This document shows, piece by piece, positions 1 to 7,654 of a stretch of DNA of 64,000 bases. Positions within the stretch are counted from its first letter, which is position 1. Each line of letters begins with the position of its first letter. The position numbers and the translations under genes were made by a program. Under the pieces are notes generated by a model, which searched no databases, was not told the origin of the DNA, and worked only from the letters and a program-made list of their open reading frames with translations. Source of the stretch: Thioalkalivibrio sp. AKL19 (GTDB lineage: Bacteria; Pseudomonadota; Gammaproteobacteria; Ectothiorhodospirales; Ectothiorhodospiraceae); contig NZ_ATUK01000011.1 in the NCBI RefSeq assembly GCF_000420165.1, forward strand, positions 248,001 through 312,000, in the 5' to 3' direction.

Positions 1-194
1 AGCAGGAGCAGCATGCCGAGTGCGGAGCTGTCCATGTACTCGGTCTGCGAGAGGTCCACGGTATAGCGCACGCCGGCCCCGGCGGTGTCGCGGTAGGCGG
101 CACGAAAGTCCTGGTGCTGCTCGAAGTCGAACCGGCCCTTGACCCGGATGCGGACTTCCTTGCCGTCGTCGGAGGTGTGCTGCTCGATACTCAT
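1..194 (-). CDS. STAS-domain protein (anti-sigma factor antagonist type), C-terminus outside window
   Basis: The first 64 residues of a small STAS protein are visible, starting MSIEQHTSDDGKEVRIRV. The segment ends in the hallmark DLSQTEYMDSSALGMLLLL, where the serine pair after the Asp is the usual phosphorylation site of SpoIIAA/RsbV-like antagonists. Such proteins bind partner kinases or anti-sigma factors and are switched by phosphorylation. The gene follows the small membrane receptor by 97 bases on the same strand, so it is probably the distal gene of the chemosensory operon, whose first gene also encodes a STAS protein. The C-terminal part and any following genes lie outside the window, so a fusion to another domain cannot be excluded. 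Confidence 0.85.
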   Translation of the reverse strand, partial: MSIEQHTSDDGKEVRIRVKGRFDFEQHQDFRAAYRDTAGAGVRYTVDLSQTEYMDSSALGMLLL

Positions 195-291
195 GTGCGG
201 TTCCTGGCGCTGTGACGGGCCTCATGCCCGGTTGAATTTGGATGCGTGCCCCTGTCGAAGAAGGGGGTAGCGTGGTTTCGACGGAAAAGCC

Positions 292-1491
292 TCAAAACAA
301 TTCCACGTCGCCCGTGCCCATGTTCTGCTGATCTACTGCGCGGTGGTAGTTCTCCTGGCGGCGGTCGCGCCACTCGCGCACACGGGCGGCCATGGCGTGG
401 GCGTCCTCGGTGGCGCGGGCCTCGTGCAGGATCCCCTGCAGCTCCTGCAGGTGCGCCACGGCCTCCTCGGCGGTGCCGAGTGATTGCCGGGCGATGTCCT
501 CGAACTGCAGGGAGCGGACGGCGGTGGCAACCGCGCTGTTCATGCGTTCGCTCAGCTCGGCTTCCTCGCAAATGCGTGCGTCCAGCTCGTCCGTGGCGCG
601 CTTCGCGTAGTCGAACAGCCGGCCGATGCGCTCTTTCTCGCCCATGCTTTGGTTCATGTCGCGCGACGCCATGTCGTGCACCGTGCCGTGCACCTTGCCA
701 ATCGACTCGCGGGCCTGGTCAATCTGCTTGCGGATGTCGTCGTGGAAGGTCGCGGAGCGCTGCGACAGCGAGCGCACCTCGTCGGCCACTACCGAGAACC
801 CGCGGCCGGCCTCGCCGGCCCGCGCTGCCTCGATGCTGGCGTTGAGCGCCAGCAGGTTGGTCTGCCCGGCGATCGCGCCGGCGCTGTCCAGCAGCTTGAA
901 CACCCCGTCCATGTGCTGGCTCATGTCCTCCATATGGTGGGCGCTCTCCACGCTCTGGCGGCTGATCTGCACAAGTGTGTCGATGAACATCTGCAGGGTC
1001 TCGTCGGACTTGCGGGTCAGTTCGGTGATGACCTCGGCATGCGTCATGTCCTCGCCATCCTCGCCGTCGGCGGCGGTTCTGCGGGTCATCAGCTCCATCT
1101 GGCGTCCCGCGATCTCGTGCATCTCGTTGAAGCTGGAACCCAGCTCCTGCACGGCGTCGGCGATCAGCCCGCGCTGGCGGCCGATCTCGCCCTCCAGCTG
1201 TTCCAGTTCGAAGCGCATGGCCTGGTCCAGTTCGTCGGAAAGCTCGCCGCCGCCGGTGGGCTGGTCCGCCCCATCGGTCTCGCCCGGCGCATTCTCCCGA
1301 GTGTCCCCACGCTGATGGATGCCCTGGGTCAGCAGCGCCGCCAGCCCGGCCAGGATCGCCGCGCCCAGCGCGAGCCACCCGGCACCGTTCAGACCGGCGA
1401 GGATCGCCGCGACCAGCAGCAGAGTGGTGAGTGCCAGCGCCATCCCCTTGTGGGTGGTGTCACGCGTCAGCCAGTGCATGCGGTTGTCCAT
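292..1491 (-). CDS. Small membrane-anchored methyl-accepting chemotaxis protein-like receptor
   Basis: This is a 399-residue receptor-like protein. Two hydrophobic segments lie at about residues 18-50, with almost no periplasmic part between them, so there is no evident extracellular sensor. The cytoplasmic region carries a recognisable MCP signalling hairpin tip ([18 protein letters not shown] then [14 protein letters not shown]) that contacts CheA and CheW. It is shorter than a normal chemoreceptor and has no HAMP domain that I can see. The last residues are GDVELF, identical to the end of CheD in the same operon. It lies 11 bases after cheB. The shape suggests an internal-signal or accessory signalling protein rather than a nutrient receptor; that reading is inference. 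Confidence 0.85.
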   Translation of the reverse strand: MDNRMHWLTRDTTHKGMALALTTLLLVAAILAGLNGAGWLALGAAILAGLAALLTQGIHQRGDTRENAPGETDGADQPTGGGELSDELDQAMRFELEQLEGEIGRQRGLIADAVQELGSSFNEMHEIAGRQMELMTRRTAADGEDGEDMTHAEVITELTRKSDETLQMFIDTLVQISRQSVESAHHMEDMSQHMDGVFKLLDSAGAIAGQTNLLALNASIEAARAGEAGRGFSVVADEVRSLSQRSATFHDDIRKQIDQARESIGKVHGTVHDMASRDMNQSMGEKERIGRLFDYAKRATDELDARICEEAELSERMNSAVATAVRSLQFEDIARQSLGTAEEAVAHLQELQGILHEARATEDAHAMAARVREWRDRRQENYHRAVDQQNMGTGDVELF

Positions 1492-1502
1492 TCCGGTGGC
1501 TC

Positions 1503-2579
1503 CTATTCGCCGGCGGCGGCGTTGCGATGGTCGCGGATCAGCGCGGCGGCAATGCCGCCCAGCGGCAGGACCTGGGCGGCGGCGTCGAGCTTGACGGCCT
1601 CGCCGGGCATGCCCCAGACCAGGCTGGTGTTCTCGTCCTGCGCAATGGTGTGGGCCCCGACCTCGCGCAGGGCCTTCAGGCCGCGCGCCCCGTCGTCGCC
1701 CATGCCGGTCAGCAGGGCGGCCACAACATTGGCGCCGGCCTGTTCCGCGGCCGAGTGGAACAGCACATCCACGCTGGGTCGATGGCGGTTCACCGGACCG
1801 CTGCGGTCCAGGCGGCAGACGTAGCGGGCGCCGTCGCGCGCCAGGCGCAGGTGATAGTCGGTGCCGGGGGCCACATAGGCGTGTCCCGGCATCACGATAT
1901 CGCCGTCCTCGGCTTCTTTCACGCCGAGAGCGGTGCTGCGGTCCATGCGTTCAGCGAAGGCGCGGCTGAAGCCGGAGGGGATGTGCTGGGTGATCAGGAT
2001 ACCCGGGGCATCCGGCGGCAGGGCCGTGAGCACCTCGCGCAGGGCCTCGGTGCCGCCCGTCGAGGCCCCCAGGGCGATCACCCGGTCGGTGGTACGGAAG
2101 CGCCCCGTGTTCGCGGATGCGAGACGTTGGGGAGCCGGGCCCGGGGTTGCGCTGCGGGCCTGCAGGCGGATGCCGGCGGCGGTGCGGACCTTGTCGATCA
2201 GGACGTCGGCGTATTCCTGCAGGGCATGGGAGACGTCTACCTTGGGTTTGGTGACAAAGTCCACCGCGCCCACTTCCAGCGCCTCCAGGGTCACATCGGC
2301 GCCTTCTTCGGTCAGCGAGGAGACCATGACCACCGGCATCGGGCGCAGGCGCATCAGATTGCGCAGGAAGGTGATGCCGTCCATCCTGGGCATCTCCACG
2401 TCCAGGGTCAGTACGTCGGGTTCGTGCTGCTTGATCTTGGTGCGCGCGTCATAGGGATCGGAGGCGGCAGCCACGACCTCGATGTCCGGCGCCTGGGACA
2501 GGATCTCCGTGAGCAGCTTGCGGATCAGGGCCGAGTCGTCGACGACCAGAACGCGAATGGGCTTGGCAGTGGCAGACAT
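1503..2579 (-). CDS. cheB: Chemotaxis protein-glutamate methylesterase/glutamine deamidase CheB
   Basis: CheB removes methyl groups from receptor glutamates and works with CheR in sensory adaptation. The 358-residue protein has the standard two-domain layout: an N-terminal receiver (VLVVDDS at 10-16, phospho-acceptor Asp60 in [15 protein letters not shown] near 113) and a C-terminal esterase with the catalytic Ser ([11 protein letters not shown]), His (ITQHIPSGF) and Asp ([10 protein letters not shown]). The start codon directly abuts the cheD stop, consistent with translational coupling. The length is normal for the family. CheA phosphorylation of Asp60 is expected to activate it. Confidence 0.97.
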   Translation of the reverse strand: MSATAKPIRVLVVDDSALIRKLLTEILSQAPDIEVVAAASDPYDARTKIKQHEPDVLTLDVEMPRMDGITFLRNLMRLRPMPVVMVSSLTEEGADVTLEALEVGAVDFVTKPKVDVSHALQEYADVLIDKVRTAAGIRLQARSATPGPAPQRLASANTGRFRTTDRVIALGASTGGTEALREVLTALPPDAPGILITQHIPSGFSRAFAERMDRSTALGVKEAEDGDIVMPGHAYVAPGTDYHLRLARDGARYVCRLDRSGPVNRHRPSVDVLFHSAAEQAGANVVAALLTGMGDDGARGLKALREVGAHTIAQDENTSLVWGMPGEAVKLDAAAQVLPLGGIAAALIRDHRNAAAGE

Positions 2580-3203
2580 CTAGAAGAGTTCCACGTCGCC
2601 CTGCAGGGGATCGTCCTGCAGACGGCGACGGTAGTCCTGCTCGCGCTCGAGCAGGGTGTTGTTGTGCAGGGACACGAGCTTCTTCACTCGTACTCGCCCG
2701 CTGGCGGGGAAGAACACGACCTTGCGCGGCCACGGCCCGCCGATGTCCTCCGCGACCAGTTCCAGGTTCTCCTCCCGCACGAAGCGGCGCAGGAAGGCGA
2801 TGTTGCCGGCACCCACGTCGGTCATCCCGGCCATCACCCGGCCGCCTCCGAACATCTTCACGCGCAGGTCGTCGCGTTCGGCCCCAAGCTTGAGCAGTTC
2901 GTTGATCAGGAACTCCATCGCGTGGGTGCCGTAGCGCGTGGCATTGGACACGGCCGGTCCCCAGCCGCTGTCGCGGGCGCCGTCCGGCAGCATGAAATGA
3001 TTCATGCCGCCGATCCCGGCCGCAGGGGACCAGACGCAGGCGGAGACGCAGGAGCCCAGTACCGTGGTGATCAGCTCCGAACGCGATACCGAAACGTAGC
3101 ATTCTCCAGGTAGCAGTTTCGCCGCCGGGCAGGCATGTACCCGATCCCAGTAGCGGTTGATATGCGCGAACGCGTTGTCGTGCAGGTCCGGCAATGCGGC
3201 CAT
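2580..3203 (-). CDS. cheD: Chemoreceptor glutamine deamidase CheD
   Basis: CheD deamidates or modifies receptor glutamines. The start is placed at 3203 because this ATG overlaps the cheR stop by one base (TGATG); an upstream in-frame extension would run inside cheR and is not family-like. The 207-residue protein shows the catalytic Cys region (TTVLGSCVSACVWSP), the His motif (GGMNHFMLP) and a Thr-containing segment (YGTHAMEFLINELLKLGA), as well as the KMFGGGRVM segment typical of the family. The protein ends in GDVELF, the same tail as the small receptor two genes on. Its place between cheR and cheB groups the three adaptation enzymes together. Confidence 0.95.
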   Translation of the reverse strand: MAALPDLHDNAFAHINRYWDRVHACPAAKLLPGECYVSVSRSELITTVLGSCVSACVWSPAAGIGGMNHFMLPDGARDSGWGPAVSNATRYGTHAMEFLINELLKLGAERDDLRVKMFGGGRVMAGMTDVGAGNIAFLRRFVREENLELVAEDIGGPWPRKVVFFPASGRVRVKKLVSLHNNTLLEREQDYRRRLQDDPLQGDVELF

Positions 3204-4024
3204 CAGGCGGACCTCCGGTACAGGGTCTGCTCCAGCAGGCGGAAGTCCTCGGTCACCCGGAACAGCGATTCCGAGTGGCCAATGAACAGGTAGCCCCCCG
3301 GGCGCAGTAGCTGGGCGAAACGTTCCACCAGCTGCTTCTGGGTGGGCTTGTCGAAATAAATTAGCGTGTTTCGGCAAAATATGACGTCAAGCGGCCCCTG
3401 GATTGGCCACGCGTCGAACAGATTCAGGCGCCGGAAATGCACCATCGACCGCAATTCGTCGCGAATCTTCACCTTGCCCTCGTTGGCACCGCGGCCACGC
3501 AGCAGCCAGCGCTGCTGGCGCCCCCCGGGAATTCCGGTAACCCGGGCGGCGTCATACACCCCCGCATCGGCATGTGCGACCACCCGCGAGTCGATATCCG
3601 TGGCCAGGATGCGGGCGCCTTCCGGCGCCCCGAGGGCCTCGGCCAGCGTCATCGCGATGGAATAGGGCTCCTCACCGGTGGAGCACCCGGCCGACCAGAT
3701 CTTCAGCGGCCCGGCGGGATTGCGCTTGCGCATCTCGTCCAGCACCGGCCCCCCCAGCATTTCGAAGTGGTGCGGCTCGCGAAAGAAAGCGGTCAGATTG
3801 GTCGTCAGCGCATTCACGAACTCCTCGAGCTCGTCCTCGTCGCCACCTTCCACCCGATCCAGATAGGTGTCGAAGGCCTCCAGGCCAAGCGCGCGCAACC
3901 GCCGCGAAAGCCGGCTGTACACCAGATCCTTCTTGCTGTCGTTGAGCATGATCCCGGTGCGTTCCTGCGTCAGACGCACAACGCGCCGGAAGTCGCGCTC
4001 GCTCAGCCGATCGGAGGTGGCCAT
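3203..4024 (-). CDS. cheR: Chemotaxis protein methyltransferase CheR
   Basis: CheR methylates receptor glutamates with AdoMet. The 273-residue protein has the N-terminal helical CheR_N region (residues 1 to about 70) followed by a Rossmann AdoMet domain with motif LKIWSAGCSTGEEPYSIAM. The segment YFDKPTQKQLVERFAQLLRPGGYLFIGHSE is cut here for length but its core LLRPGGYLFIGHSES is characteristic of CheR. It follows the PAS receptor by 20 bases; that receptor ends in a WxxF tether of the sort that docks on a CheR beta-subdomain, so the pair is likely matched. It overlaps cheD by one base. Confidence 0.97.
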   Translation of the reverse strand: MATSDRLSERDFRRVVRLTQERTGIMLNDSKKDLVYSRLSRRLRALGLEAFDTYLDRVEGGDEDELEEFVNALTTNLTAFFREPHHFEMLGGPVLDEMRKRNPAGPLKIWSAGCSTGEEPYSIAMTLAEALGAPEGARILATDIDSRVVAHADAGVYDAARVTGIPGGRQQRWLLRGRGANEGKVKIRDELRSMVHFRRLNLFDAWPIQGPLDVIFCRNTLIYFDKPTQKQLVERFAQLLRPGGYLFIGHSESLFRVTEDFRLLEQTLYRRSA

Positions 4025-4044
4025 TCGGCATCAGCCCCCCGTTC

Positions 4045-6282
4045 TCAGAACTCTTCCCATTCTTCGGAGGCCTCCTGGCGCGAGGTCGCCGGGGCCGGGC
4101 GACCGGTGGGGCTGCCACCGCTGGCAGACGCCGGGCGCTTCAACCCGGTCGTGCCACCCGCCGCCCTGCCGGCGGTCGCGGAGGGCCGAGCAGTCGGCTG
4201 CGGCGCCGCCTGGCCGGCTGCCGACGCCTGGACACCTTTGAAGAAGCTCATCATTTCGAGGAGCTCGCGCGACTGGTCGTCCAGCGACTCGCTGGCGGCC
4301 GCGGCCTCCTCGACCAGCGCGGCGTTCTGCTGGGTCACTTCGTCGAGCTGGGTCACGGCCTTGTTGATCTCGTCCAGGCCGGTGGACTGCTCCTCGCTGG
4401 CCGCGGCGATCTCGGCAATGATGTCGGAGACCTTCTTCACCGAATCGACAATGTCCTCCAACGCCTTGCCGGAGTTGTCGACCAGCTTGCTGCCCTCGCC
4501 GATGCGCTCCACCGAGTCGTTGATCAGGGTCTTGATCTCCTTGGCGGCCTGGGCGCTGCGCTGAGCCAGGTTGCGCACCTCGGTGGCGACGACCGCGAAG
4601 CCGCGGCCCTGTTCGCCCGCACGGGCGGCCTCGACCGCCGCGTTGAGCGCCAGCAGGTTGGTCTGGAACGCGATCTCGTCGATCACGCCGATGATGTCGG
4701 CGATCTTCTTCGACGACTGGTTGATCTCGCCCATCGCCGAGACCGTCTTCTGGACGACCTCGCCGCCTTCCTGCGCCTTGTCGCGTGCGGCGGCGGCCAG
4801 CTGATTGGCCTGCCGGGCGTTGTCGGCGTTGGACTTGACGGTGGAGGTCATCTCCTCCATCGACGAGGCGGTCTCCTCCAGCGAAGAGGCCTGTTCCTCG
4901 GTGCGCTGGGACAGGTCGGTGTTGCCCTGGGCGATCTCGGCGGAGGCTGAACGCACGTTGCCAGCCCCTTCGAGGATCTGCCCGACCAGATTGTCGAGGT
5001 TCTCCAGCGTGGTGTGGATGGCGTCGCGAAACTCGGCGAACTCGCCCTTGAAGTCGCCCTCCAGGCGCCCGCTCAGGTCGCCCTCGGCCATCGCCTGCAT
5101 TACCCGCGAGCCCTCGCGCAGCGGGCTGACGACTGCGTCCAGCAACTCGTTCACGCCTTCCGCGATGTTGCGCGCAAAGCCCTGGTACTCCTCGGGTGCC
5201 AGGCGTTCGCCGAGGTTGCCGGCCGCGGCATCCTTGATCAGCGCGTCAATGGCGTCCTCGGCCCGGCGCATCTCGGTGATGTCGCGCCACTCGACCATGT
5301 TGCCGGCATAGTTTCCGTCGGCATCAATGATGGCGGTAGCGTTCAGATTGAAGTGCAGGTCCGCGACCTGAATGTTGGCCTCGTACGGCAGGCGGGCGGG
5401 GTTCTGCAGGATCGCCCGCTGGTGCGTCGGGTCCTTGTGGAACTGGTCGATCGACTGGCCGATCAAGTTGTCCGGATCGAAGCTCGGGAACTCGCGGCGC
5501 AGCACGTCGCTGCGGCTGCGCAACAGGCGGATCACGGAGGGGTTGGCATAGACGATGTTCATGTCCGGGTCGCACATCATCAGCGCGGTCTGCGAACTCT
5601 CCACCGCTGCGCGCATGCGCGCACGCTCCTGCTCCACACGTTCCTGTTCGGTGGTGTCCTGCCACTCGACCATGTTGCCCAGGTAGTTGCCGGCATCATC
5701 CAGTACTGCCGTCGCGTTCAGCCGGAACTTGAGGTCGGCCACCTGGATGCGGGCCTCGTAGGGCAGATTTGCGGGGTTCTGCAGGATCGCCCGCTGGTGT
5801 GTCGGGTCCTTGTGGAACTGGTCGATCGATTGCCCGATCAGGTTGTCCGGGTCGAAGCCCGGGAATTCCCGGCGCAGGGTGTCGCGGCGCTTGCGCAGGA
5901 GCTCGACCACCGCCGGGTTGGCGTAGACGATGTTCATGTCGCTGTCGCACATCATCAGCGCGGTCCGGGCACCTTGCACGGCGGCACGCATGAAAAGGTT
6001 GTTTTGGTCGCTGCCGGTGTCGGTTTGTGGATTGGCTGCCATGGGGGTGTCCTCGCTTTGCTTGTTCGTCTGACGCGGGGCCGGCGTGCGGCGCCGCGTG
6101 GATTTGTTCGTTTTAGGTGCCGAGGCCGTTTCCGGACCGGGCGGGGGCTTGGGTACAGCTGTGTCGGCCGGAGGGTGGTCGTCGGTCGAGGTATCGCTGC
6201 TGCTTGGCTCGCCCCGCTCACTGGATGCATCTATCCACCCCAGGGGGTCGTTGCCCAGTTTGTTGCGCTTGCGTGTCGTCAT
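4045..6282 (-). CDS. Soluble methyl-accepting chemotaxis protein with two PAS domains and CheR-binding tail
   Basis: This 745-residue receptor has no transmembrane segment, so it should sense in the cytoplasm. After a low-complexity, charged N-terminus (about 1-85) come two near-identical PAS repeats, each beginning RTALMMCDSDMNIVYANP or QTALMMCDPDMNIVYANP and ending NMVEWQD or NMVEWRD. A HAMP-like segment (about 370-420, MAEGDLSGRLEGDFKGEF) and a full MCP signalling domain (tip [19 protein letters not shown]) follow. The extreme C-terminus is EEWEEF, after a Pro/Ala-rich linker, matching the WxxF pentapeptide used to recruit CheR. The architecture recalls Aer2/McpB of the Pseudomonas che2 system. 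The PAS ligand or cofactor is not evident. Confidence 0.93.
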   Translation of the reverse strand: MTTRKRNKLGNDPLGWIDASSERGEPSSSDTSTDDHPPADTAVPKPPPGPETASAPKTNKSTRRRTPAPRQTNKQSEDTPMAANPQTDTGSDQNNLFMRAAVQGARTALMMCDSDMNIVYANPAVVELLRKRRDTLRREFPGFDPDNLIGQSIDQFHKDPTHQRAILQNPANLPYEARIQVADLKFRLNATAVLDDAGNYLGNMVEWQDTTEQERVEQERARMRAAVESSQTALMMCDPDMNIVYANPSVIRLLRSRSDVLRREFPSFDPDNLIGQSIDQFHKDPTHQRAILQNPARLPYEANIQVADLHFNLNATAIIDADGNYAGNMVEWRDITEMRRAEDAIDALIKDAAAGNLGERLAPEEYQGFARNIAEGVNELLDAVVSPLREGSRVMQAMAEGDLSGRLEGDFKGEFAEFRDAIHTTLENLDNLVGQILEGAGNVRSASAEIAQGNTDLSQRTEEQASSLEETASSMEEMTSTVKSNADNARQANQLAAAARDKAQEGGEVVQKTVSAMGEINQSSKKIADIIGVIDEIAFQTNLLALNAAVEAARAGEQGRGFAVVATEVRNLAQRSAQAAKEIKTLINDSVERIGEGSKLVDNSGKALEDIVDSVKKVSDIIAEIAAASEEQSTGLDEINKAVTQLDEVTQQNAALVEEAAAASESLDDQSRELLEMMSFFKGVQASAAGQAAPQPTARPSATAGRAAGGTTGLKRPASASGGSPTGRPAPATSRQEASEEWEEF

Positions 6283-6306
6283 GGCCCGTTCTCCCTGGCG
6301 CGAGGC

Positions 6307-7086
6307 TCAGGCGTGTGCCGCCGTCGGGCGGGTGTCAATTTGTGGCCCGGCCGCGACCAGGTCGGCGGCCAGTTGCTGGAAGTCGGTGGCCGCGCGGTGG
6401 CGCGGCTGGTATTCGAAAATCGTCTGCCCGAAGCTCGGGCTTTCCGCCAGCACCACCGTTTCGCGGATGGTGGTGGGCAGCAGGGCATCGGCGAAGTGCT
6501 CGCGGATGCGATCGCGCACCTCGCGGGCGTGCCGGCGCTGCTCGACGAAACGCGACAGCACGATCCACTTACGACGGGCCGTGCCCAGACGCGCCTCGAT
6601 GCCCTGAAGGATGCGCATCAGACGCGACAGGCCATTCAGGGCGAGGAAGTCGCCGGCCACCGGGATCAGCATCTCGTCGGCCGCGATGATCGCGTTCATG
6701 CCCAGCAGTCCAGCCGAGGGCGGGCAGTCGATCAGCACGAAATCGAATGGCTGTTCCACCGCCTCGAGGGCCTTCTTCAGTCGCCAGCCACGCTCGGCTC
6801 CGCCTTCGTTCAGGTTCTCGACGTCCTGAAGCTGTTCCCCGGCGGCGACGATCTGCAGGCCGTTGCCGGCCTCGCTGAAGGCATCCTCCAGGCGTGCGCC
6901 GCGCTGCAGGACCTGGTCCAGTCCGGCGGGATCTTCCAGGCCGAAGGCCATGGACAGGTGGCCCTGCGGGTCGGCGTCGATCGCCAGCACGCGATGCCCG
7001 GCCAGGGCCAGGGCATGCGACAGGTTCAGGGTCACGGTCGTCTTGCCGACGCCCCCTTTCTGATTGATCACCGCGATCGTCCGCAT
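6307..7086 (-). CDS. ParA-family ATPase encoded in chemosensory operon
   Basis: This 259-residue ParA/MinD-family ATPase starts MRTIAVINQKGGVGKTTVTL, with the deviant Walker A lysines KGGVGKTT at about residues 10-17. The switch I Asp (LAIDADPQGHLS) and Walker B-like LIDCPPSAGLLGMNAI are present. Related orphan ParA proteins (ParC in Vibrio, PpfA in Rhodobacter) position and segregate chemosensory arrays to cell poles or midcell. It sits between cheW (20 bases) and the soluble receptor (24 bases), which fits a cytoplasmic-cluster positioning role. No parB or parP gene is visible nearby, so the partner that links it to the array is unknown. The localisation role is inference from family and context. 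Confidence 0.92.
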   Translation of the reverse strand: MRTIAVINQKGGVGKTTVTLNLSHALALAGHRVLAIDADPQGHLSMAFGLEDPAGLDQVLQRGARLEDAFSEAGNGLQIVAAGEQLQDVENLNEGGAERGWRLKKALEAVEQPFDFVLIDCPPSAGLLGMNAIIAADEMLIPVAGDFLALNGLSRLMRILQGIEARLGTARRKWIVLSRFVEQRRHAREVRDRIREHFADALLPTTIRETVVLAESPSFGQTIFEYQPRHRAATDFQQLAADLVAAGPQIDTRPTAAHA

Positions 7087-7106
7087 GATTCCGTCGAGGG
7101 ACCGGG

Positions 7107-7628
7107 CTACGCCGGTGCGCCTTCCGCGATGGCATCCTCGCTGGCGATCAGGCCCGGGCCCAGCAGGGTGTCGATGTCCAGCATCAGGATCATTTTTTCG
7201 TCGATGGTCGCCAGGCCGCGCACAAAGTCGATGCCGATGCGCGAGTTGAAGTCCGGGGCCGGCTGCAGGTCGTCGGCGCCGATGCTGTAGACCTCGGATA
7301 CCGCATCCACGACCACACCCATCACCCGCTCGCGGTCCTCGTTGATCACCCGCAGCATGATCACCACGGTGGTCGGACCGTATTCCATCGGCTCCATGCG
7401 GAAGCGCAGGCGCATGTCGATGATCGGTACGATCATGCCGCGCACATTGATCACGCCGCGGATGTAGTCCGGGGTATTGGGCAGCGGAGTGGGCCGCTCC
7501 CAGCCCTTGATCTCCTGCACCCGCAGGATGTCCACGCCGTATTCTTCCTCGGCCAGGATGAAGGTTAGGTACTGGTCCTCGCCGGCGGTGGCCGGGTCGT
7601 GGATGGACTGGGTTGCGTCGTTCGCCAT
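7107..7628 (-). CDS. cheW: Chemotaxis coupling protein CheW
   Basis: CheW bridges receptors and the kinase CheA. The 173-residue protein consists of one CheW domain, with the conserved core YLTFILAEEEYGVDILRVQE, PLPNTPDYIRGVINVRGMIV and VVDAVSEVY. An N-terminal extension of about 18 residues precedes the domain. It is the only free CheW in the operon. It lies 26 bases downstream of cheA and 20 bases before the parA-like gene, so it is surely co-transcribed with both. Confidence 0.96.
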   Translation of the reverse strand: MANDATQSIHDPATAGEDQYLTFILAEEEYGVDILRVQEIKGWERPTPLPNTPDYIRGVINVRGMIVPIIDMRLRFRMEPMEYGPTTVVIMLRVINEDRERVMGVVVDAVSEVYSIGADDLQPAPDFNSRIGIDFVRGLATIDEKMILMLDIDTLLGPGLIASEDAIAEGAPA

Positions 7629-7654
7629 GGTGCTTGGCTCCTTGGAGTTCAGGC

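Noticed and set aside
5014-7290. Long plus-strand frame across the soluble receptor and ParA genes
   Set aside because: It is a shadow of two well-supported minus-strand genes and lacks domain features.
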